A stretch of DNA of 31,394 nt from the NCBI GenBank assembly GCA_018658605.1, contig JABHUV010000398.1, positions 1 through 31,394 on the forward strand, written 5' to 3'. The position numbers were made by a program, and so were the translations under genes. The notes under the pieces are model-generated. The model made no database searches, had not been told where the DNA came from, and saw nothing but the letters and a program-made list of their open reading frames with translations. The DNA comes from Planctomycetaceae bacterium. GTDB taxonomy: Bacteria; Planctomycetota; Planctomycetia; Pirellulales; Pirellulaceae. Of the stretch, positions 16,973-26,273 are shown piece by piece; the stretch's first letter is position 1; each line of letters opens with the position of its first letter.

Positions 16973-17893
16973 TTATTTCCATTCGACGCCAGACATCGCT
17001 GCTAATGCGAGTTGCAACGCATGTGTGCCATCGCGACCGTGGCCTTGAGCTTTTAGTCCTTCGTAGAGTTGTTTCGCCAACGCGAGCCCTGGGAGGCAAA
17101 GTCCCATTTTGTTTGCTTCGTCGATAGCGATCCCCATGTCTTTGATGAAATGTTCAACGAAGAAACCAGGGTCAAAGTTCTTGTCAATGATACGTGGCCC
17201 GAGATTGGCTAGTGACCAACTGCCAGCTGCTCCAGAACCGACAGATTCCATGACTGTTGGTAGATCTAAGCCAGCTTTGTATCCATATAGCAATGCTTCA
17301 CAGACGCCAATCATGTTTGTGGCGATCAATGTTTGGTTTACCATTTTCGTGTGTTGCCCAGCCCCGGCTGCCCCTTGGTGAACGATTGTCTTGCCCATCG
17401 CGTCCCACATCGGTTGTAGTGCATCGACGACGTCTTTATCGCCACCGATCATAATTGAAAGTGTGCCGTTGCTGGCACCAACATCGCCACCGGAAACGGG
17501 AGCATCGACACTATGAATTCCTTTTTCGGCAGCGGCCTGATAAATTTCAACCGCCAGTGATGGCTCGCTGGTGGTCATGTCGACTAGGATATTACCAGCC
17601 GTACTTCCAGTAAGCGCTCCATTTTCGCCCAAAAATACTTCTCGTACATCAGCTGGGAAACCAACGATCGCAAACGTAACATCGCTGTTTTCGGCCACTG
17701 CTTTAGGGCTGTCTACCCAAGTGGCACCTTGGTCAATTAGAGCTTGTGCTTTTTCAGGGCTACGTGTGAAAATCGTTGCTTGAAATCCTTGGTTCATGAG
17801 ATGAGCGCACATACTAGAGCCCATGACGCCAGTGCCGATCCAGCCAATTTTTGTCGAGTCGGGTTCAATGGTAGGGATTTGTGATTCATTCAT
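16973..17893 (-). CDS. Beta-hydroxyacid dehydrogenase (3-hydroxyisobutyrate dehydrogenase / tartronate semialdehyde reductase family)
   Basis: NAD(P)-dependent reduction or oxidation of a short 3-hydroxy acid. N-terminal Rossmann motif [13 protein letters not shown] at 16-28; [11 protein letters not shown] at 130-140 (substrate-binding); catalytic K183 in GQHTKMVNQ; conserved [10 protein letters not shown] at 251-260. Length 306 is slightly above family norm (about 295). The ATG at 17891-17893 gives [20 protein letters not shown] and has AGGAA about 8 bases upstream; the open frame runs 33 codons further to 17992 without family similarity. It is convergent with the lactonase gene across 46 bases. 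Which substrate (3-hydroxyisobutyrate, glycerate, or a succinic semialdehyde-like compound) cannot be decided from sequence alone. Confidence 0.93.
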   Translation of the reverse strand: MNESQIPTIEPDSTKIGWIGTGVMGSSMCAHLMNQGFQATIFTRSPEKAQALIDQGATWVDSPKAVAENSDVTFAIVGFPADVREVFLGENGALTGSTAGNILVDMTTSEPSLAVEIYQAAAEKGIHSVDAPVSGGDVGASNGTLSIMIGGDKDVVDALQPMWDAMGKTIVHQGAAGAGQHTKMVNQTLIATNMIGVCEALLYGYKAGLDLPTVMESVGSGAAGSWSLANLGPRIIDKNFDPGFFVEHFIKDMGIAIDEANKMGLCLPGLALAKQLYEGLKAQGHGRDGTHALQLALAAMSGVEWK

Positions 17894-18029
17894 GAGTGTG
17901 TTCCTGAAGCGAATAAAATTCGAAAATATGAAAAAGGGTATTTTACCATTCGTACCGAACTTGTGTTGTGGGTCGAGCCAATTTACTGACACAAACCCAA
18001 ATTAGTGCGGATACACGTACGATCGCTCA

Positions 18030-18503
18030 TTATTCCCAGCGATGTTCAGGCCGTTTAAAGATCTCATTGAGTATGAAGGCATCGCGAGGTCCGTTGGGTT
18101 GCGATAAAATTCTCAGTGCATGAGGGGCGAGTGGGGTTTGGTGAGTTCGATCCGATTCGAACGATGACTTGCTTTGAATCGTTGATAAATCGACCGTATT
18201 GACGGGCGGATCCGTCGGATCATGGTGTTCAGTAACATATTCATCGAAAACATTTTCATCCCGATAAGTTTCGATTTTGCTATGTACATGATGAGCAGCC
18301 ACGGGCGGTTTTGTGGTATGTTGTTCTCCGAGTTGAATAGGTTCAACGGCACCTTTTTTAACGGACTGTCGTGCAGCCGTGCGGCGATTACGAGCGGCGG
18401 TGCGGGTAGCCAGTTGCTTAGCCGCTTGCTCCGCTTGTTGTCGCTCCATTTCTTCGACGGCTTTAGCAATGCCTTTGAATATTTTATCGATGAACAGTAG
18501 CAC
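18030..18503 (-). CDS. Hypothetical protein co-transcribed with floA
   Basis: 157 residues, not matched to a named domain. A short hydrophobic/amphipathic N-terminus (MLLFIDKIFKGIAKAVEEM) leads into a Lys/Arg/Ala/Gln-rich helix (QQAEQAAKQLATRTAARNRR), then a polar low-complexity middle and an ordered-looking C-terminus, ALRILSQPNGPRDAFILNEI, then FKRPEHRWE. The GTG start at 18503 lies 2 bases after the floA stop, so it is very probably translated together with FloA. The arrangement suggests a cytoplasmic partner of the flotillin membrane platform, but this is inference. The C-terminal block reads like a short conserved motif; I recall similar unnamed proteins next to planctomycete floA but cannot name a family. 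Confidence 0.75.
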   Translation of the reverse strand: MLLFIDKIFKGIAKAVEEMERQQAEQAAKQLATRTAARNRRTAARQSVKKGAVEPIQLGEQHTTKPPVAAHHVHSKIETYRDENVFDEYVTEHHDPTDPPVNTVDLSTIQSKSSFESDRTHQTPLAPHALRILSQPNGPRDAFILNEIFKRPEHRWE

Positions 18504-18505
18504 GT

Positions 18506-19564
18506 TTAGCTGTCTCCGTCATCAAAGGCGGGGTGATCTGTCACGGTCGTGGAAAACGAAGTACGCATTTTTGTATCAGCTTGAATATTGCGAATGCGGT
18601 AATAATCCATGATGGAAAGTCTGCCGGAATTGAGTGCCGCGGAAATTGATTCGGGAACAGTCGCTTCGGCTTTCACTAATTCCGCTTCACTTTCGGCGAT
18701 GGCTGCAATTTGTTCTTGTTCCGCAGCTACGGCCATCGCTCGTCGGCCTTCGGCGCGTGCTCGAGCGACCCGCGTGTCCGCTTCTGCTTGGTCGGCTTGC
18801 AAGCGAGCTCCAATATTTGTGCCGACATCAATGTCGGCGATATCGATGGATACGATTTCGAAGGCGGTTTGCGAGTCGAGATTTTTAGCGAGTACAGCTC
18901 GGGAAATCAAGTCAGGATTTTCGAGTACTTTTGAGTAGGTGTCGATTGAACCAATGGCGCTAACAATTCCTTCACCAACGCGTGCCATGATTGTTTCTTC
19001 GGAGGCACCACCGATGAGTTGTTGCAGGTTGGATCGTACAGTAACGCGTGCTTTAACTCGCAATTGAATGCCGTCACGGGCAACGGCGTCGAGTGTTTGT
19101 TTTCCGGAATTCGGTGATGGGCAATCGATAACTTTTGGGTAAACGCTAAATTGTACGGATTCCAGGACGTTTCGACCTGCGCGGTCAATGGCCATGGCTT
19201 CAATAAACGTGAGTTTAATAATTTTGGCTTTACGTGCCGCAATTAAAGATCGTATTACGAGCGAAACATTTCCACCGGAGAGGTGGTGTGCGCAGAGGGC
19301 ATCGACTGTGACCCCTTGGTCTTCCGTGAGGTCAGCTTTGACCGCCATGATTTTACTTTGAACAATTAGGTTTACCGGAATTTTCTTGAATGTCATGCTC
19401 AAGAGGTCCATGAATCCGATGCCCGCCCGCGTTAGTTTACATTGAATGTAAAGGCGGAAGTACGAGAAAAAGATGTAGGCAACGACCAGTAGGATTACGA
19501 GGGTAGCAATGGTCAATCCTAAACCGAGCTCAGTAGAAATTGCGTATAGATCTAGATGTGGCAT
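18506..19564 (-). CDS. floA: Flotillin-like protein FloA
   Basis: Membrane-anchored SPFH-type scaffold of functional membrane microdomains. One hydrophobic anchor at about 13-36, then the conserved FloA/YqfA body: ALCAHHLSGGNVSLVIRSLI, FIEAMAIDRAGRNVLESVQ, VARDGIQLRVKARVTVR, GGASEETIMARVGEGIVSAI, AKNLDSQTAFEIVSIDIADI, an Ala/Glu-rich segment ARAEGRRAMAVAAEQEQIAA, and the C-terminal GRLSIMDYYRIRNIQADTKM. Length 352 is slightly above Bacillus FloA (331), mainly from a longer N-terminus and a polar tail. ATG at 19562-19564. It is downstream of two nfeD genes, matching the known genomic link between flotillins and NfeD. The 146-base gap to the short nfeD may hold its own promoter; none was identified with confidence. 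Confidence 0.97.
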   Translation of the reverse strand: MPHLDLYAISTELGLGLTIATLVILLVVAYIFFSYFRLYIQCKLTRAGIGFMDLLSMTFKKIPVNLIVQSKIMAVKADLTEDQGVTVDALCAHHLSGGNVSLVIRSLIAARKAKIIKLTFIEAMAIDRAGRNVLESVQFSVYPKVIDCPSPNSGKQTLDAVARDGIQLRVKARVTVRSNLQQLIGGASEETIMARVGEGIVSAIGSIDTYSKVLENPDLISRAVLAKNLDSQTAFEIVSIDIADIDVGTNIGARLQADQAEADTRVARARAEGRRAMAVAAEQEQIAAIAESEAELVKAEATVPESISAALNSGRLSIMDYYRIRNIQADTKMRTSFSTTVTDHPAFDDGDS

Positions 19565-19710
19565 GATGAGCAGTTAACCTTAAAAAATCAAGAAAAAATA
19601 CGGTTCACCGAATAGACAACAAAGTGTTATTCTGAACAGTGATTTAGTTTACCAAACATACCAACCTCTTTCATCGATAAGTCAGAAAAAATAGCACCTT
19701 CGAGGTTCAA

Positions 19711-20301
19711 CTAAGTTGCATCTGAATCGGTTCCATCAAGGTTTTCCTCAAATGTTGAATAGTCGATGGTAGTGTTTTCGTTGTCTTGCTGGCGTTCATT
19801 GTTTTGCATCGCAGCAGTCGCTTGTTGGATCTCTACCGCCTGAACCAATAGTCGATTACCTCGTACATCGATAACTTGTACAGCACTTCCCATAGCGATA
19901 AATGTACCAGAACTCACCGCGTCATAGCGTTTTCCATCGATATCAACTTCACCATTGGGCATTAAGTCAGAACGACTAATTCCTTGCGTTCCCTGCAGGT
20001 GTTCTAGATTACCTACGACGGCCTCGGACACCAGTAGGTCGGGTGGCAATGCGCGACTACCAATAGGCGTATGGTGCCAATATTTAATAATCAATCCCAG
20101 CATTAGTCCGGATGTCAAAAGTGCACTGCCAAGAATCGCTAGCCCAGTGTTATTGTCTATTTGAAAACCCATGATGACAGCAACGATAAATGACGCTGCG
20201 GACAAGAGTCCTATGATTCCGCCCGAGGGAATGAATAGTTCGAGAACAATCAGCGAAGCGCCAACTACGATTAAAATAATCGCCCAAGTTATCGGTTCCA
20301 T
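19711..20301 (-). CDS. Short NfeD-like membrane protein
   Basis: 196 residues: hydrophobic segments at about 5-25, 28-45 and 52-72 followed by a soluble OB-fold NfeD domain. Readable motifs are LELFIPSGGIIGLLSAASFI in the membrane part and GTQGISRSDLMPNGEVDIDG, then KRYDAVSSGTFIAMGSAVQV in the OB fold, ending with RGNRLLVQAV. The C-terminal tail (about 165-196) is Gln/Asn/Asp/Glu-rich and probably disordered. Short NfeD proteins lack the protease domain and pair with flotillins; here floA is downstream and a long NfeD is 65 bases upstream, all on the minus strand. The protein probably interacts with FloA in membrane microdomains, which is family knowledge, not shown by this sequence. Confidence 0.92.
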   Translation of the reverse strand: MEPITWAIILIVVGASLIVLELFIPSGGIIGLLSAASFIVAVIMGFQIDNNTGLAILGSALLTSGLMLGLIIKYWHHTPIGSRALPPDLLVSEAVVGNLEHLQGTQGISRSDLMPNGEVDIDGKRYDAVSSGTFIAMGSAVQVIDVRGNRLLVQAVEIQQATAAMQNNERQQDNENTTIDYSTFEENLDGTDSDAT

Positions 20302-20366
20302 CGGACTAGTTCCTCGCGGCGATTGTAAAAGTTGTGATGACTATGTGTTGGTAATATTCTGGCGGG

Positions 20367-22568
20367 TTATGAAATGTTAGTAGATACTACCATGCGACTT
20401 CCAGTCACTTCAACCACTTCAATTAAGCTTCCTGAATCGACGTGTTTGCCGTCGCTGATAACATCGTAAACGGTACCCTCAATTTGTACTTTACCAGATG
20501 GCGATAAGGGGGTGATGGTCACTCCCTGACTTCCCAATAAGTGATCCCAGTGTACCAATGATTCGTGCCATTGAGTGTCAGATTGTTGTTGTTGGTTAGG
20601 TCGGGCAGGTGCCAGCATGTGACCAAAACGAGTGTCACTAAGTGTTCTTGTTAATCCAATGTACAAGACAATCACGCCCAACACCGAGAAGATGACGGTT
20701 GCAACGGAATCAACCATCGAATCTATCTGAAAATTGTTTTGGGGGATGATAAACGTTTGACTTGCCAACACAAGTCCAATGAAAATTAACGCTAGACCAC
20801 TAAACCCAAATACGCCAAACCCAGGAACGATAAATATCTCAACGGCGAGGCACAGTACACCAACGACGATAAGTATGACTTCTAGTGCGTCAACCGTGCC
20901 ATTAAGTTCTTTGGACCAGAGGAATAGTGCAAAACAAAGCAAAGCAACAATTCCAGGAATGCTTAACCCTGGAGTTCCCATTTCGATAAAAAGGCCGTAC
21001 ATGCCGATGGTCAGCATCACGCTAGCAAACCAAGGATTCATCGCAAATCGTTCGATTGCGGCGATCCAAGGTCGCTTGGATTGTGGTTCAAGCGTGGGGT
21101 TTAGTCCGAAATGATCGAGTACTTCGGCCATACTTGATAGCGGTTGATTGGTCAAACCAAGTTGCTGCACTTCGTTTTGTGTAAACCCATCTGTACCGTC
21201 AATAAGTGTTTGCTTTTGCCAATTTTCGAATTCTGTTTGCTGATTGTATTGGTCGTGACAGAATATTTGTTCTACACCTGTTAATCGATGATGATAAACG
21301 TGAACGGCAAGACTGGGATCGATCATTGCTGCAAAAATAGACCAAGTGCGATGTTTGTCTTCACTGAGTTTTTTCAGAGGCGGCAGAATGTCGATTAATT
21401 CGTCGGCAGTTAATGGTTGATTGCCTGGGCCTCCGATGACAGCTTGTTTACTCAAGAATACCTCATCGCAGGCTAACGCAATTAATGCTGCCGATTCTAA
21501 CGCTTGGTTTTGGATAAAAGCAACGGTCCGTACATCTCGACCCCGTTGATTTAACTCGGCAATCGTATTGCACAATTCTAGGATTGAGGGGTAATCTCCC
21601 CCGCTGCAATCGATATTGAAGCCAATCCAATTATGTCCCGATTCGGATAAGTGTTTTACCAGTTTAGTTTTTTCGTTTATATCCGCCGCAGTCAAATGTC
21701 CAGCGGTGCTGCGTGAGACTAAGTCAACGACGGCAGGGCGGATTTTACCGACCGTTGTGGCGCCTTTAAAAAACAAGTCCGCAGCAATATTCAATTTTGC
21801 TTTGATAGCGGCATCCGATTGTTCAAGAACGCGGGTGTTGATGCTGTTATCAAACTGGCTCGCTGAGAGTTCCAATGGTGAGCCAGGCTCCGAAAGAGTT
21901 TGCTCTTTGGTGAAACCAGCGGATTGTGAAAGTTCATCTCGCACTTGTTTTGTCGCGTAGGTTATACCCTGATCGGTGGTTAGCTTGTAGACACCTTGAG
22001 CGGGGTCCAACAGGCCCAGTACGATTGCTTTTGGCAACAGTTGATTTGCAGCGGTAAATCTCAAGTAATCGTCAAGCATGGCTTGGCTGGGTATTTGTTG
22101 GTCAGATTGGGAGTTTGCTATGGTCGCCAATGTTGTGGCTGGGGTGATATAGATTTGTTGTGATGCAAGTGCTACCAGCAATACATGGTCTTGAATCGAG
22201 CCAGAAAGCAAGGTGACTGTTTCACAGGCTGTGGTGACGTCACTTTGGGCTAATCGTTGGGCCAATACATTACATGCTTCGTAAGCACTAGCTCGATCTG
22301 CGTTATTGATAAATCTGAGTATTAGATAGGGACGCTGGCCGTTTTCCGCAGTTACTGGAATCTTTTGCAGTTGTTCGACGGCGTGGTTGACAGATTGTAC
22401 TAGGTCGTCGATTGATCGCAGCTCGATGGGTAATTGTACTTGCAGCAGGAGTGCTCCGCGACGGTCATCTACGTTAGGTTGTCCCTGTAGCGGTGTTATA
22501 AATAGAACCAAGCTAGTGATCAAACATAGCAATGTATGAAGTCTGCGGCTTGTTAGAATTCCGGTCAT
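20367..22568 (-). CDS. Long NfeD-family membrane protein with two degenerate ClpP-like domains
   Basis: 733 residues. Signal peptide (TLLCLITSLVLFITPLQGQ), then a first ClpP-like region (about 36-150) and a second (about 260-400), four or five hydrophobic segments (about 513-650) and a C-terminal OB-fold NfeD domain (LLGSQGVTITPLSPSGKVQI, then EGTVYDVISDGK). NfeD long forms normally carry an active Ser in an A(L/A)SAGA motif. The second domain reads NQALESAALIALACD, with Glu358 at the expected Ser position (a Ser, S359, is one residue later), and the first reads SIQDHVLLVALASQQIY with Asp128 there. So proteolytic activity is doubtful. ATG at 22566-22568 gives the signal peptide; the frame is open upstream to 22631 but that part lacks a signal. 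Upstream partner is the TIGR03009 protein. Confidence 0.9.
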   Translation of the reverse strand: MTGILTSRRLHTLLCLITSLVLFITPLQGQPNVDDRRGALLLQVQLPIELRSIDDLVQSVNHAVEQLQKIPVTAENGQRPYLILRFINNADRASAYEACNVLAQRLAQSDVTTACETVTLLSGSIQDHVLLVALASQQIYITPATTLATIANSQSDQQIPSQAMLDDYLRFTAANQLLPKAIVLGLLDPAQGVYKLTTDQGITYATKQVRDELSQSAGFTKEQTLSEPGSPLELSASQFDNSINTRVLEQSDAAIKAKLNIAADLFFKGATTVGKIRPAVVDLVSRSTAGHLTAADINEKTKLVKHLSESGHNWIGFNIDCSGGDYPSILELCNTIAELNQRGRDVRTVAFIQNQALESAALIALACDEVFLSKQAVIGGPGNQPLTADELIDILPPLKKLSEDKHRTWSIFAAMIDPSLAVHVYHHRLTGVEQIFCHDQYNQQTEFENWQKQTLIDGTDGFTQNEVQQLGLTNQPLSSMAEVLDHFGLNPTLEPQSKRPWIAAIERFAMNPWFASVMLTIGMYGLFIEMGTPGLSIPGIVALLCFALFLWSKELNGTVDALEVILIVVGVLCLAVEIFIVPGFGVFGFSGLALIFIGLVLASQTFIIPQNNFQIDSMVDSVATVIFSVLGVIVLYIGLTRTLSDTRFGHMLAPARPNQQQQSDTQWHESLVHWDHLLGSQGVTITPLSPSGKVQIEGTVYDVISDGKHVDSGSLIEVVEVTGSRMVVSTNIS

Positions 22569-22649
22569 GGACGTTGGACACTTTACTAAGAGAGATAAAG
22601 TCTTTATCCAGATTATACAGAAATGGGTCACAAAATGACTATGAAACCA

Positions 22650-23603
22650 CTAGCGAGGGGTATTTGGATTTTGCGTCGCTTGTCGAGTGGTCGGTCGTGC
22701 GGTAGGTGCGGCATGGACTACTTTTTGCCAGCCAGAAGGAAGCGCTGGCTCGTAAAAGTTACGATAAAAAGGATTTAGCTTATCAAACGCACTCGCAAAA
22801 TTAACATCACGGTCTTGGAAACTAAAAACAGTTCGAGAATGATTCTTACCCTTGACGTAGCTACGATCAAAAATAACTAGTCCCTTAGGCAGAAAATCTT
22901 CGGTGCTGATGATGATATGAATACGTTGATAATTGCTCGCATCTTGTGCAGATTTGGGATAAGCTTCGAGCCAGATTTCTTTCTTAGCTGTGGGGGATGT
23001 TATCGCCCGCACCCAAAAGCGTCTTTTGATATCAGCCGCGTTCGCGCCGAAAAGAAAAGGTAGCGGTCCGTTGATGATATTCTTACCTTGTAATTCGCCA
23101 GGTAAAACTTGTTGGATCAACTTTTGATTGTTGTAGTCGTATTCGAAGATACTCTTCCCGTCACATACCCAGTATTCTCCATGCACTCCAGGGATCGCCT
23201 TGTACGAAGGTTTGGTATCTGCACTGATAGGAGCGTGATATGAGAGGACTTCTTCGACCTTAAAGAGCCCTTTATCTGGTTCGGCATATTGTATTTTTCC
23301 GGTGCTGAATGTTTTAAAGGTATTGGCTGGCCCATATATGGTATCGAACTGCCAGCGTTGGAATTTAGAGCGGTAGAGATGTACCTTTTCCGTGCGTTGT
23401 TGCCAGTACGATAGAACTTTGTCGACGTAAGCAACATGGTCAGCTACCAAGGGTATAAAACTTGGTGCTTGAATCTGCTGAGGCTGCGGGGTTTGCAATG
23501 GCGTCTGAGCGGGTACCGTTTGTGCTTGTAGATAGTTACCGTGTATTGCAGTGAGGACTGCAAAAGCGGAAATTAATAAAAGGACAAAACGAAAATTATG
23601 CAT
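22650..23603 (-). CDS. Secreted planctomycete TIGR03009-family protein
   Basis: Signal peptide (MHNFRFVLLLISAFAVLTAI, cleavage near LQAQ), a Pro/Gln-rich linker (about 30-50), then the family body: VDKVLSYWQQRTEKVHLYRS, TGKIQYAEPDKGLFKVEEV, EYWVCDGKSIFEYDYNNQKL, INGPLPFLFGANAADIKRRF, KEIWLEAYPKSAQDASNYQR. The W/C-DGK and GPLPFLFGA blocks agree with the TIGR03009 domain, which I know only from planctomycetes; it resembles a LolA-like beta fold with an unknown role. Thr/Arg/Pro-rich low-complexity tail (PTARPTTRQATQNPNTPR). It is 81 bases upstream of the long nfeD on the same strand, so it may be the first gene of the nfeD-floA run. It is the strongest taxonomic marker in the window. Confidence 0.88.
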   Translation of the reverse strand: MHNFRFVLLLISAFAVLTAIHGNYLQAQTVPAQTPLQTPQPQQIQAPSFIPLVADHVAYVDKVLSYWQQRTEKVHLYRSKFQRWQFDTIYGPANTFKTFSTGKIQYAEPDKGLFKVEEVLSYHAPISADTKPSYKAIPGVHGEYWVCDGKSIFEYDYNNQKLIQQVLPGELQGKNIINGPLPFLFGANAADIKRRFWVRAITSPTAKKEIWLEAYPKSAQDASNYQRIHIIISTEDFLPKGLVIFDRSYVKGKNHSRTVFSFQDRDVNFASAFDKLNPFYRNFYEPALPSGWQKVVHAAPTARPTTRQATQNPNTPR

Positions 23604-23786
23604 TGGGTGATTCGATGATCTAACACAAAGGTGTAATCGGGTGACTGAAACTTAGATTAGTTGTCCCGAATTTTAGCAGGAAACCAATTTATAGGGCTAG
23701 ATAGGTTTCGGATTAAGGGGCTGCGGACAAATCCAACCACAATACACCAATGGGAAAAATAGGCAGTCATCCTTCTGCGGCGGATC

Positions 23787-24653
23787 CTACAGATATTGTT
23801 TTGGGATTTTGAGTCCCATGTCTTTCATCAAAAATTTGATATCTTCCCAGACGTCACGTTTCTTGCTGGGGTTACGCAAGATGTAGGCTGGGTGATAGGT
23901 ACAGAGGACTTTGATTTTACCTTGGATATGAAACTCCCCACGTAATTCACCAATAGGAGTGGTCACCTTGAGGAATGATCGAGCGGCAATGGCACCGAGA
24001 CAAACGATGTAATCCGGTTTGATGATTTCGAGTTGTCGCTGGAGAAAGCCACTGCAGTTCGCTTGTTCTTCAGGGCTGGGGTTGCGATTTCCGGGCGGTC
24101 GACACTTGATGGTATTTAGAATGTAAATGTCTTGGCGCTGGATCCCCATTGCTTCAATGATCTCATTCAATTTCTTGCCCGCTCGACCCACAAACGGCTC
24201 ACCTTGTCGATCTTCATCCGCTCCGGGGGCCTCACCATAAAAAACGAGTTTTGCGTTAGGATTGCCAACACCAAAAACAGTTTTGTTACGAGTTGCTGCG
24301 AGTTCGTCACAGGCGGTACATTCGGCAACCTCTTGGCAAACGACATTAAGTTGTATCTGCTTTTTCGATGGCATAGGTTTTTCAGGGCTTTCTAGAGTGG
24401 GTGTTTCATGAATCGTAGAGTCCGCAGGAATATTAGCTGGGGACGGCGGCGGATCCGGTGTTGCAACTGCGGCGGGTGGTTCTGTTTGAACAAGCGTGTT
24501 TGGGAGTTTACTCGGGTCCCAATTAGTGTCAATCGGTGGGTTGAGATGTGTTAGCCCAGCTCGCTTTAAGCTCTGCAGTCGTTGGCGAACTGCCTTGTGA
24601 AGCCTAGCGAGGTTCACGTTTTGGATTGGTGTGGAGCGAGATTCGGGCATCAT
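23787..24653 (-). CDS. Family 4 uracil-DNA glycosylase with N-terminal linker
   Basis: Excises uracil from DNA. Cys positions C112, C115, C184 and C200 match the 4Fe-4S cluster of family 4/5 enzymes. Motif 1 is [20 protein letters not shown] at 140-159; [17 protein letters not shown] at 180-196 and YHPAYILR with H254 form the DNA-side motif. The domain occupies about 103-288. The first 100 residues are an extension: a basic N-terminal helix ([19 protein letters not shown]) then a Pro/Ala/Thr-rich linker ([20 protein letters not shown]). Such an extension also occurs in other planctomycete copies I recall, but its role is unknown. The start is ATG at 24653 (a second ATG is the next codon). Divergent from der across 169 bases. 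It is the standard housekeeping glycosylase in bacteria lacking Ung. Confidence 0.95.
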   Translation of the reverse strand: MMPESRSTPIQNVNLARLHKAVRQRLQSLKRAGLTHLNPPIDTNWDPSKLPNTLVQTEPPAAVATPDPPPSPANIPADSTIHETPTLESPEKPMPSKKQIQLNVVCQEVAECTACDELAATRNKTVFGVGNPNAKLVFYGEAPGADEDRQGEPFVGRAGKKLNEIIEAMGIQRQDIYILNTIKCRPPGNRNPSPEEQANCSGFLQRQLEIIKPDYIVCLGAIAARSFLKVTTPIGELRGEFHIQGKIKVLCTYHPAYILRNPSKKRDVWEDIKFLMKDMGLKIPKQYL

Positions 24654-24822
24654 GTTAGCTGATTGGTTTGGAAAATGTATCGATTTTACGTCTTCAAATA
24701 GTCGAATTATAACGGTTTAACAGGCTATAGGAACTCTCATTTTAGAGACAAGTGTAAATCTCTCGAAGCGAGTGGTTAAAGCTGTCGACGGTCTAGTTGC
24801 TTAGCACTATCATTAATTGCTT

Positions 24823-26184
24823 ATGGCACTTCCCAAAGTAGTAATTATAGGTCGCCCGAACGTCGGGAAATCCAGCGTTTTCAATTGGTTGTCCGGTCGC
24901 CGGTTAGCGATTGTTGACGATGTAGCTGGAGTTACGCGCGATCGCATGACCCACTTGATACGCAACAACGAAGTGTTCTTCGAGATCGTAGATACCGGTG
25001 GGATTGGCATCAATGACGTCGACGATTTGAGTGACGAAATTGAAGATCAAATTCAACTTGCCATGGACTCAGCCGATGTCATTCTTTTTGTCGTCGACAC
25101 GCGCAGTGGGATATTGGCTCTCGACCGAGAAGTCGCTAAGCGTCTGCGGTATATTGATAAACCTATTATCTGCGTTGCCAACAAAACCGATGAACCAGAG
25201 ATGGATCCCGAGGCTGACGAATTTTACGGTTTAGGCCGTGGAAAATTGATTCGAGTCAGTGCTCTGCAAAATCGCAACCGTGAATTGTTGCTCGACATGA
25301 TTTCTGAACGCGTGCCACAATTGACCGAAGCAGAGTTGATGAATGAGAATATTGAGCCCAGCGAAATGAAAGTAGCTCTCGTTGGTCGGCGTAATGTTGG
25401 TAAGAGCACGTTTATCAACTCGCTTACGCAAGCCGAACGTATGATCGTCAGCGAGGTTGCTGGGACGACACGCGACAGCGTCGATGTTCATTTTGATCTC
25501 GACGGAAAATCTTTCATTGCCATTGATACAGCTGGAATTCGAAAACGTAAAAGTGTCCGCACGGATGTTGAGTTTTATAGTACACACCGAGCCCAACGCA
25601 GCATCCGACGAGCGGACGTGACGTTGATGTTTTTTGATTGTTCACAGCGTATTAGCCAAGTTGATAAACAGCTCTGTAAATATATTACGGACAATTACAA
25701 AGCGTGTATTTTTGTTGTCAATAAATGGGACTTGATGGTCGAGCATATGCCGACGGAGCGCTGGGTCACGTATTTGAGAGATACGTTTCAAACCATGTGG
25801 CATGTTCCGATAGCTTTTATAACTGGCCAAACAGGCAAGAATATGAAAGCTCTACTCAACCATGCTCAGATGTTGTACAAGCAATCACGGCAGCGCGTAT
25901 CGACAAGCTACCTAAATCGTTTGATTCGTGGTGCAGTTGAGCGACATCCACCACCGATCTTCAAAAATCGCCGCCCCAAAATCTACTATTGCACGCAAGT
26001 TAGCACAGAACCGCCAACGATCGTCATTAAATGCAACAATCCCAAAGCGTTTGCACCGGACTATCGCAGGTACTTACTAAGTGTTTTGCGAGACCAACTA
26101 GAATTCGGTGAAGTCCCAATTAAAATGTATCTACAGCGTCGTGAACAGTCAGATGAACGCGATGAGATGGGGAAGATTGGCTAA
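24823..26184 (+). CDS. der: Ribosome biogenesis GTPase Der (EngA)
   Basis: Tandem GTPase needed for 50S subunit assembly. First G domain: GRPNVGKSS at 10-18, VTRDRM switch, DTGGIG at 57-62, NKTDE at 120-124. Second: GRRNVGKST at 188-196, TTRDS, DTAGIRKRKS, NKWD at 300-303, followed by the C-terminal KH-like domain with KIYYCTQV...PPTIVIKCNN and the usual YLLSVLR. Length 453 is within the family range. The ATG at 24823 is the family start (MALPKVVIIGRPNVGKSS); an in-frame TTG two codons upstream was not used. No partner gene in an operon; UbiA-like gene follows after 89 bases. All conserved residues are intact and codon use is like the neighbours. Confidence 0.98.
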   Translation: MALPKVVIIGRPNVGKSSVFNWLSGRRLAIVDDVAGVTRDRMTHLIRNNEVFFEIVDTGGIGINDVDDLSDEIEDQIQLAMDSADVILFVVDTRSGILALDREVAKRLRYIDKPIICVANKTDEPEMDPEADEFYGLGRGKLIRVSALQNRNRELLLDMISERVPQLTEAELMNENIEPSEMKVALVGRRNVGKSTFINSLTQAERMIVSEVAGTTRDSVDVHFDLDGKSFIAIDTAGIRKRKSVRTDVEFYSTHRAQRSIRRADVTLMFFDCSQRISQVDKQLCKYITDNYKACIFVVNKWDLMVEHMPTERWVTYLRDTFQTMWHVPIAFITGQTGKNMKALLNHAQMLYKQSRQRVSTSYLNRLIRGAVERHPPPIFKNRRPKIYYCTQVSTEPPTIVIKCNNPKAFAPDYRRYLLSVLRDQLEFGEVPIKMYLQRREQSDERDEMGKIG

Positions 26185-26273
26185 CAGAGCCCTTGCTCTC
26201 AGCTGCTTCGTGCCCGCTGTCGTAAAGTTTTTGAAATTCAAGTCAATGGATTGGCGCCAGTTAAGGGAATCCA

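Noticed and set aside
18609..18938. 109-residue plus-strand ORF opposite floA
   Set aside because: It is antisense to a conserved FloA gene and its Ala/Ser/Arg-rich composition reflects the complementary strand.
22569..22631. N-terminal extension of the long NfeD to 22631
   Set aside because: The added 21 residues come before the natural signal peptide, which starts at the ATG at 22568.
24817..24822. Extended TTG start for der
   Set aside because: The ATG at 24823 gives the family N-terminus MALPKVVIIGRPNVGKSS.
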